Shown here: one piece after another, positions 12,011 to 23,688 of the stretch
How positions within the stretch are numbered: the first letter of the stretch is position 1
How the letters are laid out: every line of letters begins with the position of its first letter
From: Apteryx mantelli
Lineage: Eukaryota > Chordata > Aves > Apterygiformes > Apterygidae
Length of the DNA: 64,000 nucleotides
Direction: 5' to 3'
Assembly: GCF_036417845.1 (NCBI RefSeq)
Contig: NC_089978.1
Span: forward strand, 142,718,288 to 142,782,287
Notes under the pieces: generated by a model
Databases searched by the model: none
Seen by the model: only the letters and a program-made list of their open reading frames with translations
Told to the model about the DNA's origin: nothing
Position numbers and translations under genes: made by a program

Positions 12011-14739
12011 AAAATGGTATTGAGTTAGAGTGTAAAATGCAAAGGATGGGTAAATTTCAACTGAAAAAAAACCCAGCAGAGCAAATACACAGAAATGTAT
12101 TTGAGGTCACTGTTATACTAGTAATTTTTAAGCAACCCGGTATTTTAACGTCACTTGAGGCTTTTCAAACTTTATTATTATTATGGAATCTTATCAACCC
12201 TTTAACTGTGATGAATAAAACACCCTAGGGAACAGCTTGACAAGAGATTCAGTTGAACTCTCTTAACCTCATGTTGATAGGTAGATCACTAAGGGAACTT
12301 GTTTTCTTTTTAATTTAAGGCATGCAATACATGCGCTCTGCTGCACAACAAGAGCATATTTTTCCTTTGTGCATTGTGTAAGATTCTTTTCTGAAAAATG
12401 CCCAAATATTACTCTCAGCTTCAAAACGAACAATGTTACATTGCCCTCTGTCTGCCTGTTAGCAATCTGGGGTGGAAAATTCCCTTCTGCTGCTATTGTC
12501 TTGAAGGAGTTAACTTCTAACAGCATCCAACTGCTGTTATGCATAGTGCATTTCTTCTTCTTTATATATGATCCATATTAGACAGTCTGAGAAGTCTGTA
12601 TGAACATTATGAAAGATTTTTGTCTACAGTAACATAAAGGGGTTAGAGTTCAATGCTCTCACAAAATATTTAATCTTGTGAAATGTTATTTGTAGTGTCA
12701 TTCTTGTATATACCTGCTTTGAAATTCCTAACCTTAGATTCTTCTATGTAAAGGAATATAGGGCACAAGTGTTCTTACCTTTGATATACTATAGGATCTA
12801 GCAATATTTAACTGGTGAAGTCATTTTTGTTTCCAAACCTGTGTCTCAAATATGCTTGGGAACGTGGAAACTCACAATGCCCTTATTCATGACATCAAAA
12901 TCAGTTCCATGGTAACACATTGTGATGACAAAATACACAGATTGCAAGGTCACAAGTCACACTTAAGAACAGGCAGGGGAGAAATTGTTAGTTTAATGAA
13001 TAACATTAGCCAATTCCAATAGGAATAAAAATAAAGGAAAAATAAAGTGCCTAAAGTAAACGCCCTTAAATGCACTTCAGAACCATTTCACCTTAAGTAG
13101 TTCTTCAAAGTCAGAAGGTTTCCACAGGTTCACCTCTGCAGCAAACAGAAATACACGTTAAAAATAAAAGGAACTGGCTCTACAGTAATAATTGCACTAG
13201 TAATGCTTTGCCTGTATATGCACAGAGAGAAATGACAACTGCAGGGAAGAAGTTTCAGCAGAAATGAAGCAATCATCCTTAAAAATTTTCACATTAATTC
13301 CAAGATAAACTCTGCAAAGCAACAAATGATTCTTCCACTTTACAAGGAGTTGGTTTTCACACACAGACTAGCCACTTTCAAACATAATTCTCGTATTTCC
13401 TTGGTTTATAGTCAGGTATTTGAAATATTTGTATTAATGAAGTCAGCAACAGCAACATTATTATAGCTTCTTCAAATGTATTTGAAGTGATTTCTCCATT
13501 GCTTATTTACTAAGCACTGTAAAAACAATCCAAATATACAAATACACAAAAGTTTAGCATACAGAGGCTTACTTGCAGAAAAAACTGCAAGCTCAATATC
13601 CTAACAACTGACAAACAACTTAAAAAAAATGTGATATTGCCATCAGATTTGCTTGCAACTTCTCAGAACAATTACAGGAAAAGTTTGGAACACTTAAAAA
13701 CAAAACAAGCTAAAAAACAACCCGTGTTCATAATTAAGGGAATGTTCTTGTATGTAGAATATATCTTAAATGTTAGATGATCCTTCCATGAAGAAGTTAT
13801 GTTACTGTACAAAAGTTAGTGTACAAAAAGTGACAAGAATACACTTGAATTGATATTTCCTTCTAACTCTCATGGACGAAAGCTTCTTTGAAATCTCAAC
13901 TAGAAGATAGCATAAACAACCTATTTGATGTGACTGTGTCATATAATTGGCACTATACATTCTATGCTTACTGCACTCTGAAAGGTCAAAGGAGAGGATG
14001 GATTTCCTTTAACCTCTTCTTTAAATAGCATCTTATTTTTTTAGAGGAGAGGTTATTTTTTTACATTGTCATGGCAGACAGCCCTATCCCAATACATCTT
14101 TACATAAACAGTGACTGAACAGCCAAAAAACAAATTGCAACTTAAATTCTACACGGAGAACCTCAGATTAGTTTTCTTTCCATATATCAGAACAAAACAC
14201 TTGAAAGCCTGGTACATTTCAAAATAGATTGGGAGCAATATCTTTGATTTTATTTAAATGGCATAAAATCAGTGGATTATTCAAAAATAATGAAGCATGG
14301 TTTGGTAAGACATTAACACTTTCAACATATTATTGCACTCTGGCAGTGAAGGAGATGGTAAAATTCCCTTTATGTTACATAAAACGGCTTGACAGTGGCA
14401 TACATACTTACCACAGGTGGGGGGGTTCTTCTTAAATTGGTGTCTATCATGTGATGCTTCATAAGCAAAGAATAGCAGGCCATGCTGCTTCATTCAGTTG
14501 GGTTATGCTTTTACTCTTTCTTCCTGCATGTGAAAAGCATAACAGAGAACTAGCAGAGCAGAAGTAAGATGTGTTTTGTTAGTTGTCTGAAGCCCTGGGG
14601 CCCGGAACTGGATAAGTCCTGATATTATACCCTGGATTGAGCAGAATAAATCCATTTTGTTTCCTACAAACATTTAGCCATTAAAAAAATATGAGATAGA
14701 AAAACAGACTTTGCTGTCTGCATGCCTTCTTGTAAAGCT
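12011..14739. other. Unique non-coding sequence
   Basis: Only short open frames (up to 91 codons), unrecognised. An 8-bp perfect hairpin (TAACAGCA...TGCTGTTA) lies near 12520. A stretch around 13970-14060 with GGTCAAAGG and TTTAAATAGC has the look of a regulatory element but I cannot support more. Confidence 0.5.
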
Positions 14740-14965
14740 TGTATTGTGGAAATGTCAGAATCATTAGCTCATTGGCATATATTTTGCAAGCTAATGCTTC
14801 TGCTTTAATTCTCACTGGGGACTGCATGTCTGCTTTTCAAATAAAACCCAGACTGAAGAAGGTGAAGAGAGTTTAAAATGATGCTGTTAACACTCTATGA
14901 TGGCTGATAACACTTCCAGATATGATTAATTATGAACTATCAGCCAAGGTTGATAAAACCATAGT
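14740..14965. promoter_or_regulatory. Candidate conserved non-coding element
   Basis: The segment contains repeated homeodomain-type cores (CATTAGCTCATT, GCTAATGCTT, CTTTAATTC, GATTAATTATG) and several AGCTAAT/TTAGC words. It has no usable open frame. The call rests only on composition and motif look, so it is a weak prediction. Confidence 0.25.
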
Positions 14966-17904
14966 TTTTAAAGTACCTACTCTAATACTAAGCCCCACAA
15001 AAGTAATTGGAAAGTGTTAAAATTGCCCCAGAAATATTTGTGGTTCCTTTTAAATTCACACAGAGAGTGTGACTGAATAAAGTTTTAAAATAAATGCAGC
15101 ACAAGAAACAAATTTAAAATGTAAAATTTTGCACACAGTAAAAGAAGCGTGGCCGATTATATTTCCAAGATGACAAGTGGATGAATTTACACCTGAAAGA
15201 GAGACAGAAGAAGCAGTCACAGAAACATAAGCCCCATACCAAAACACTTACTCCTCTCTTAAATATATATTGCTGATAAATTTGGCATGTGATGAAGTAA
15301 GAGGTTAACAGTAACGGCCATCATAAGTAGAAACATTCTCAACTCACAACTCTATAAATTAAAATCGCGAACTTGCAGCAATAACTCCTCTGCTTGAACA
15401 CCTGTTCCTCAAATCAGCTTTTGAGATCTCTCTCTTACAGTGACACACACGTCCTTCCTTCTGTGCTGAAGAATAGAAGTTCTTCACTTCTATACTTCTA
15501 AAAGAAAGATGGATTTCTTCACTTGTAATCAGGCCTTTGCAGAAGCTGACTTGTCACACCTATGTGGTTCTGGTAGCACTGCCATAGGCTCCTCTTTAGG
15601 AAGAGGAATGGGGCAGGCTTGGCCCCTTTCCTCAACTTCAATTTTTAGTTTGGGGCTCTAATAAACTCAAACTATCCAATCAAAACTCAGCCAAAACCAC
15701 TGAGTGCTACCTGGTGTAGTAGCATAGCCAGTTTAAACTCTATGAAACCACAAGTTTAGCGTGCTTTTGATATTGCTTTATAGATCAACCTAGGTTTATT
15801 TGAAAATGAATTTAGAGGCAGCAGACAAGTTAGTGAACTTGAGCAAACCTTAGGGCAAATGCAGTTTTTATTCTGAATTTCTAAACAAATCCTCAAACTA
15901 AACAAATCTTGTGCCGTTTCTGTTTTCATTGTCATAGCTCTAACTATTTGCAGATTTCTGGGTCTGTTTTTACATTTCTGATCTATATTTCGCAGTTGCA
16001 CGCTCCATAAGAATCCTACCGGATATATCCTGACTGACTTTCACAGGAACTTCATGTACTGTGACACACTGGCTTAAAGTTAAATAGCTCCAAAACATAG
16101 GGAAATCAGCTGTGAACACTGAAAGGTGCCATTTCACCTGGCATTCTTCAAGTTAATCCATTTATTTTCTGAGTACTTCCAAATTTTCTGTAGGATTGGT
16201 AGTATTGGTAGCATGCTCACTAATCTTTTAATAAATCAAAACTTTTCTGTAAATTTCTTTAAAGACAAGATGGGAGACCCAAACAGACCACTAACAATGC
16301 ATAAGAATAGTTCTGTAGCACCAGAGCTCAGATATATTCTAAAACCCGAACCATGTTCCCATCCAGAAAACTTGTTAAGGTTTTGCTGATCTCTTTTCCT
16401 CAACCCTGTTCTCATTTCTATTTATTTTACTTAAAATCAGTCTGGTTCTACAATCTATGCTGTGTATTACAGACAAGTATATCAAAATTGTTCTATGTCA
16501 TTCTTCTGGAACTAGAGGAATGACAGTTGCATTTCCCCTCTGCCCTTTCTGCTCTGCAAGTAGTAGGTGAGATTATCAGTACATAACTCATTAGAAATGG
16601 AAAATTTAGTTTTATTTAATTCCATTTGTGATTCATCCTTATTCTTGGTCAGCTAAAACGTGAGCAGTTCAAGGCTTACTAGGAAAATGTGATTTCCCCA
16701 AAGCTTGAATACTAAAATAAAGTAATTGTCAAAATGTATGCCTAAGGAATATTCAAAATATATGTTGTGCCATGTAAAAGATCCTGTCAAAATAGCAGCT
16801 TATGACTAACAAGAAAACATCAATCTTAAGTATCAGTACCTCCAGTGAAATATCTGTGGACTATTCAGAGAGGAATATGGTTCACCTAGAAAACTGTGAA
16901 TAATCCGAATTAACTCAGTTTCTTTGAAATCCTGTGGAAGTTTGGAAATAGTTTCAAAAAACCAAATACATATCTCATAATTAGCTTTGCAAATTATTTT
17001 TGATTATTGGCTTAGTGGTATATCTATTTTTTTAACTGTTATACAAAAAAAGTCTGCCACATATTAGCCTTCTGTATTTCCTTTCTAGCTCAAGCACAAG
17101 AGTAACTGGAACACGATTAAAAAGAAGAGCATATTATTGCTCCCAAGAGAAAGATGGTTTTTGTGGACTAGCGCAAAAGATGACACATGCTGGAAGAGAA
17201 CTAGCCCTTTGAAAGGAAGGAAACATTTTGATTTTATCCTGTTCTTAGAGTTGGTTGACTTAGGGCAGAGTCCCCTCTGCCTCTGTTTCTCATAAATTCT
17301 TTCTTCTAATAGGTTATTAGTTTGCTTATTCTATGAAACATGTGCTATAGTTTATAAGTTCCAGTGCAAACTTCTCACCAGTGATGCTCACTCATGAGCT
17401 TTACCTGTGCCATAAATTTGGAGAGTCAGAAGGCTGCGTGTAGAACTTGAGGAAAAGGAAAAAGTGGTAAGTGCAGAATATGCAAAAGCTAATATCAGTC
17501 ACACAGCTGCTCCAAGAAATATGGCAGACAATCAGATGAGGTTCAAGCATTATTTACCACCCCATGAAGACAATGAGTGGTGAGAAGACGAAAGTAGCTA
17601 TTATTTTGAACAGTACTAGGTCAGAAGGACTAGATTTACGTAATGGAGAAAAGCAAACCAGTTACCATCCAAAATTACAGATACTACAGTGATACAGTTT
17701 TAGGAAAAATGAAGCTACTGGGATAGAAGTTGCCTGTGAGAGCTAAAAAGCTGGACAGACTTTTGAGGCGTCTATAACAAGTTTTTGTACACTGAGTCAA
17801 ACATGCTAATTTGAGGACTGTGAATCCTTAAATTTATAATCAGATTTTAATGTGGATCACAGACCCAAAACTGAAAAGAGGAAGACTGATTTGATTTTGA
17901 CGTA
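14966..17904. other. Unique non-coding sequence; possible MIR fragment near 17.27 kb
   Basis: There is no recognisable gene. At about 17248-17315 the text TTGACTTAGGGCAGAG followed by CCTCTGCCTCTGTTTCTCAT resembles the reversed MIR end (gacttgggcaagtc... cctctgtgcctcagtttccccat), which would be a minus-strand remnant. It is short and decayed. Confidence 0.4.
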
Positions 17905-18717
17905 AAAAGGAGGCCCACAGAAGGTGGAAGCAGGGTCGGGCTACTCAGGAGGAATACAGAGATGCTGCTTGAGCGTGCAGGGATGGAGTTAGGAAAGCCA
18001 AAACTCAGTTGGAGCTGGAACTAGCAAGGGATGCTAAGGACAACAAGAAAGGTTTCTACAAGTACATCGGCAGCAAAAGAAAGGTTAGGGAGAGCGAAGA
18101 CCCCATTGCTCAATAGCGACCTAGTGGCAACTGATAGGGAAAAGGCTGAGGTACTTGGTGCCTTTCTTGCTAAGGTTTGCTCTCAGGTCTCCCCGGTCCC
18201 TGAGCCTCCTAGCAGAGTCTGTGGGCCTGAAGCAGTACCCACAGTAGAGGAGGATGAAGTTAGGGATCACTTAACCCGGCTGGATGTACACAACTCTGTG
18301 AACCAGAGTGGATGCATTCAAAGGGATGCTGAGGGAGCTGGCTGATGACATTGTGAGGCCACTCTCTATCATCTTCAAGAGGTCATGGCAGTTGGGGAAA
18401 GTTCCTGATGACTGGAAAAAGACAAACCTCACACCCATCTTCAAAAAGGACAACTAGGATGCAGGTCAGTCAGCTTCCTCTTGGTCCCTGGGAAGGTTGT
18501 GGAGCAAATCCTTCCGGAAGCCATTTCCAAGCACGTGAAGGAAAAGAAGGTGATGTGGAGCAGCCAGAATGGATCTACTAAGGGCAAAGCATGTCTGACC
18601 AACCTCTTCTCTTTCTGTGACAAGGTGACTTCTGTTATGAGCAAGGAGAAGGCAGTGGATGATGTGTACCTTGGAGTTAGTGAGGCCATCGACATGGTCA
18701 AACCAGAGAACAAGCTG
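17905..18717 (+). mobile_element. CR1 LINE ORF2 fragment, dead reverse transcriptase
   Basis: CR1 is the main avian LINE; its ORF2 encodes an endonuclease and a reverse transcriptase used for target-primed retrotransposition. This piece, read in shifting frames, matches the part between the endonuclease and the RT palm: GFYKYI and SKRK near 18050, EKAEVLGAFLAKV and TVEEDEVRDHL (about 18140-18290), RELADDIVRPLSIIF and WKKTNLTPIFKK (about 18330-18450), GKVVEQI, EAISKH and TKGKACLTNL (about 18490-18610). It ends at motif A, where YLGVSEAID replaces the usual YLDF.KAFD; the catalytic aspartate is a glycine. A frameshift near 18320, an in-frame stop near 18113 and a deletion near 18460 break it. 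Both ends of the element, including the FADD motif and 3' tail, are missing. Family assignment is from memory but the match is strong. Confidence 0.92.
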
Positions 18718-18742
18718 TAGCTAAAAAGAAACAAAGTAAACA

Positions 18743-18768
18743 TACCCATACTGTGAAGAGTATGGGTA
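18743..18768. repeat. Perfect hairpin, 10-bp arms, 6-nt loop
   Basis: TACCCATACT, loop GTGAAG, AGTATGGGTA. It begins 26 bases past the end of the CR1 fragment and is not part of the CR1 match. Confidence 0.9.
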
Positions 18769-19893
18769 AAAGAGAGGAAAACTTTCTGAGGCTCTTAAAA
18801 AGACAGCTACAACCAGTAACTGAAATATCATGTTTTTTATAGGTTAGATTTTGGAGCACAAGTTACTCTCATATCCAGACAGTGCATACAGGTTACAAGC
18901 TAGCTGAAGTTAAAATAAAGGATTTGAAGAGAAAATCTATTTATGATGAAAACAAGTTAATAAAAAGCTTTCTTTGATCACACTACAGTGAAATCAAACC
19001 ATGATGTGTGGATATGAACTCCACGTGAAAATATAACAAAATCTTGAAGAAATAATATTTATAATTGTTTTCTTATAAAACACTTTCAGGAAAGAAAATA
19101 CTTACTTGAGAGGTGAAAATGCCAGATATTAGGTTGTTAAGAAAGTGAATACAGTGGAAGGACAGAAGCCACTAAAAAGTAGAAAATATATTCTCAAATG
19201 TTTTTAATGGCATAGAAAAGCTACACAGAACAGAATATAAACAACAGAATATAAAATGCAGTTAACAGAACTCAATTTCCCAGTTAGACATGTGCCAGCA
19301 CATACCTAGAAGTGTACTTAGACAAAAACTTAAGGAACAGATTAGACGTCTTACTCTGAATATAGCAGAGAATACTGAAGCGCCTTTAGAAAGAGTCTCC
19401 TCTCTAGCAGCTCCAGAAGAGAAGGGAGAAACTCTTTACCTATGCCTCCAGCCTAAATAGGTAAGCACATGCATATGTACACAATTCCACATACCTACTA
19501 GAGAAGATATTTCTTAATAAATGGTTTGTCCCAGATACCTGTCTGCCCCTCATCCCACACTAGGTACTTCACCTGGGTTGTAGAAAATTTCTTTAGAAAG
19601 AGAGTTCATGTCTGTGATATTTTAACTTTCCCCTGTGAATACACTGCTTTACTGTAAATGTATTTTACTGTACATTTTAGGCTATGCTCTGCACCTGTAT
19701 CATTTCACAAAAAGATACCAAAGTATTTGAAGATACTGAAGGCAACAGAGTTTACAGATGATATTTTGCTATGAGTATAAACAATAGAGCAGTATCATCA
19801 GACACAGAGCTTATGGTGCAACTTGACAGACAGAAATGTAAATTTAGGGGTAAATAATTAACCGAGCTCGGAAAAATATGACTGATCTAGGGG

Positions 19894-19920
19894 CCCTACT
19901 AGACCTTGGGTCTAGTAGGG
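19894..19920. repeat. Perfect hairpin, 12-bp arms, 3-nt loop
   Basis: CCCTACTAGACC, loop TTG, GGTCTAGTAGGG. It has the tightest loop of the set. No T-run follows, and the context is eukaryotic, so a bacterial-type terminator is not a sensible reading. Confidence 0.95.
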
Positions 19921-22900
19921 TTATAGATAATTATCAATATTTCTATACTTACAGAGAAGGAAAGCACAGAAGAGTGAGAAACCTGGCTGAAAATTTTATA
20001 TCCAATCCAGCTGCCAAAAATATTGAGCTAAAAACTTTAACCTGCAAAAAAGGATAGGCAAGATGATAATCATAGCAGGTAGCGTTAAAACAGTTTATAA
20101 AGAAAGCATTGATTCTCTAACGGTAATTGTTATACCAAATTGTCAACCAATCCTCCTGTACAAGGCCTTGCAACAACACTTTTTTGCAAAGATGGGAACA
20201 ACTGGAGATTGCAGTTAATGCTGCAGAAAATCTAATTTAAGCTGAATGCCAGCAAACACGGGCAGAAAAACAAAAAGGCTCCTATGCTTATCCATGAATG
20301 AAAAATAAGGTTCCTCTATGGAATGACAGTACTAGCAGAAGCAGACTGCAAACCATTATGACAATGGGGGGGAAAACACAACTTAGATGGAAGAGGTTAT
20401 TCTTTCAATTGCAGTTGGATGATCTATAGCTAGAATATAAACCTGGAAAAGACCTTATGTTAGCAGACACTCTGTCTGAGCTTTCAATAAAAGAGGGGTA
20501 GTACAAACATTAGAGTCTCATTTTGTCCATGTAAATATGTTCAAGAAAATTTTCTTGGTCTCAGACAGGATGCGATCTGTCACTGCAAGAGACCATAACA
20601 CAAAATGAGACTTTGCAAAAGGTAATAAGAACGATTAAGGCTGGCTGGCCTTCAGAATATAAACCTACTCCTTTTAACAACTTTGGAGGAGAAATTAATT
20701 TTCTAGATGGTACTTTACTCAAAGGTTCTAGATTGGTTGTGTGTAAAATTTTAAAATAGGAAATACAAAATTGGATACATGAAAGATATCTGTGTACCAG
20801 GAGAGGAGAAGACTAGTTAAAAACGTTATTTGCCCCAAAGTTTCTGCAGATGTAGGGAAAAAAACACCACCACAAATCTGAAAAACAGAAACGTTCGGAA
20901 ATTTTGTGTGTGTGTGGGGGAACAATTTGTGACTGTAATTTTAAACAAGGTTAGACCTATAGTTCACATTTGGCATATATATGTTTACATATGCAGTTGG
21001 ATAACTATCCATGTTTTGGTTTTGGATTATCATTCCTAATTTCCAGGATAGCACCATTAGAGAATGCAAGCACTAAAGATGTAATCTCATTTATAAAATT
21101 TGCCTTTGCATAAAACACGTTACCTGCCCTGGAGAACCAATGATGCTATGAATGCATTTTTGTGAATTTTTATAAATGCATTGAAAAAAATTAAAGCAGA
21201 AAACATACTGTGATAGTACATCACGTGCCTTCATGTTTCTAGTCACAAAATAGCACACACAAAGTATTTGACAGCAAATACAGGTATAAAACTCACTTGT
21301 TTCCTGTAAAACAAGTTTCTTCATTTCTCTGAGATTACTAATTACATACATGCAAATAGTGGCCACCTTAAGCTTGCACAAAAGGAATAGGAAAGACAAA
21401 TATCCTGAGGCTCCAAGCTCCAAAACAGAGCAGATCAGAAAGGAGATGACAAATTAGACAACACCAGTGGAAAGGATTGAACAAAACATTCTGGAGAGTT
21501 ACAAGGAAGGCTCTGAGCTGGTGCTCCTTGACTGAGAACTATGGAGGATTTGCTGTATCATCACTTTTTTCCCCCTCCCTTATGGAGAAACCAAAGGATA
21601 ATGGGTCCTCAGTAAGGTCTGACACCTTGGTCTGACTACTTAATTTACGACTGTTAATGTGAGCAACCTGACTTTGAACACAGGGATTCATCTCCCTTTC
21701 TCCCAAGCTCTTCCTTCTAGTTGTCATTAGCTTACACTGAAAACCATCCAATTTGTTGATCACCACCTAAAGAAACAACACCAGCCTCACAGAATTTACA
21801 GTTCAAGTAGACAACCATGAAAATGACAGATGGGAAAAGGGAATCAATGGAAGCTGAACATCAAAAGACTAGCACATGGCAAACAAACATACTGATTCCT
21901 CTGCTATATTATTAAGAGCTTGTCTCCCTTTCCTATCCCCTCCAGTCTCTTCTTTCAGTTTAAAGAAACAGGCCATCTTCTGGGCAAAGTGAATTTTGAA
22001 AACAGAGGGTAAAGGACAGTGAAGATTCATAATGCATATATTGTCCCATGGAATCCAGACTAAAGGGTGAAGTCATCCCAAAAGGTCTGCTACTTCTCAG
22101 CTATATCACTCAGCCAGAATTGATCAATGATAGCAGTTCAAGATCTCTAAAATGAATTTCTGGATTTGCAAGCAGAGACTTTCTAATTTACTACAGCCAT
22201 TTGGCCTGTCCTGACCCCTCCCTGGATCTCTGCCCCGTTTTATGCATTTAGACCTCAACTGAGGAAAAGCACTTATGAATGTATTTAACTTTAAAGAGGT
22301 GATTAAAACCTACAGACATCAATAGCAGATAAGCACATAATTACTTATGTCTAGAATAAAGATGAGATTTGTATACTTTAAGTGCATTCCTGAAAGGATT
22401 TCTTATGAGAGAATTCTTTATCCTGTTTTGCTCGCCTGTAAAGAGACTAGTACAAAGATTTCTATAAATAAATAAAAGCAGAAATGTTTCCTTGGGCAGG
22501 TGTATTTAAGAAACAACCTACACACTTTGATTTACTTGGAACATTATACATTTTAACATATATAAATTTATTCAGCCATTAGTAGTATATGTATGAAGGG
22601 TTTCTTCAAGACAGTGTAAACTACCTTTTGAATTTTCAAGTATAACTGGGCTTCCACCTTTGAATAAGCCTCTAATGGTCACTCAGCCACAGTATGCAAG
22701 AATGCTTCCTTCCCCTTTTTGTGAGGCCTGTTTGATGCTGTTTCTTAATCTTGGATTAGCTGTTGACTCATATCAAATGCAAATCAAGCTCTTTTACAGT
22801 ATGAATCATAGCTGCTCTTGGTCAAAGGGGTAAGAATGGATGAGAAAGGAAACATTACATTTCTGGACAATACTGATGACTGAGGGTTGGTATGACTCAT

Positions 22901-23640
22901 ACTTTAAGAGGGCTGATATGCACTTTCAAGTCAACAACTCATGAGATTAAGAAGCGACTTCAAACAGGGCTTTCAAAAGGAGAAGAAAATAGGCATTGAA
23001 ATAAGTAACAGAGCAACACACAAGGCCACATCCTGGAGTCCTCACTGATGCAAGATTCCTATTGACATTAACTTTATGGTTTGTAAGCACTAAGCTGAGA
23101 GTTCATGGTTTAAGACTGACTGTTAGTTAGCTGTGAGTTTCAAATAGCTGAAAGTTCACTCAGTAGAGTTTCAAAGTAATTAGTTTTTGGTCAGGTTTTG
23201 TAAAAAAACAGGAAGCCAGAGGGCTGCATGTAATTTTCCACACAAAAAAAGTTTGCTTCTCACATACATGGCATTGTTAGGAAAACAGTGGACATATCTG
23301 TGGTTACAAGGAAGAGGATATGTAGGGGGGTATTTCTATCTGCTGAGATTTAGATGTGGAAGATAACTCAAAAAGAAGCATCCAAAACATTATTTTTGTG
23401 TCCCAGCTAATTTTACTCTATATGCGGAAATTACTACGGAATTAGGAAACTGTACATGCATGCAGCAAAGCATCTCTCTGCTCATGAGAAAGACCGGCAG
23501 AAATAATACATTAGAAAATCAGCAAGCCAGAAATGTACCCACTTTTGCTATTTACCTTGGATAGGAATAGCCATTTCTTCACAAACATAAGTGAAAAATA
23601 CTTTTTCTTTAGTTCCCTAAAAATCAAAAGAGAGACTTCT

Positions 23641-23688
23641 AGCTATTTCTTTGAAGACTGTTTTAGCTATTCCTTTAGTGACTGTTTT
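23641..23688. repeat. 24-bp tandem duplication
   Basis: Two adjacent 24-bp units both begin AGCTATT and end GACTGTTTT; they differ at four positions. It is a simple two-copy tandem duplication, probably moderately old. Confidence 0.85.

Noticed and set aside
18031..18720. Two open frames as host genes
   Set aside because: Both are parts of the dead CR1 ORF2 fragment.
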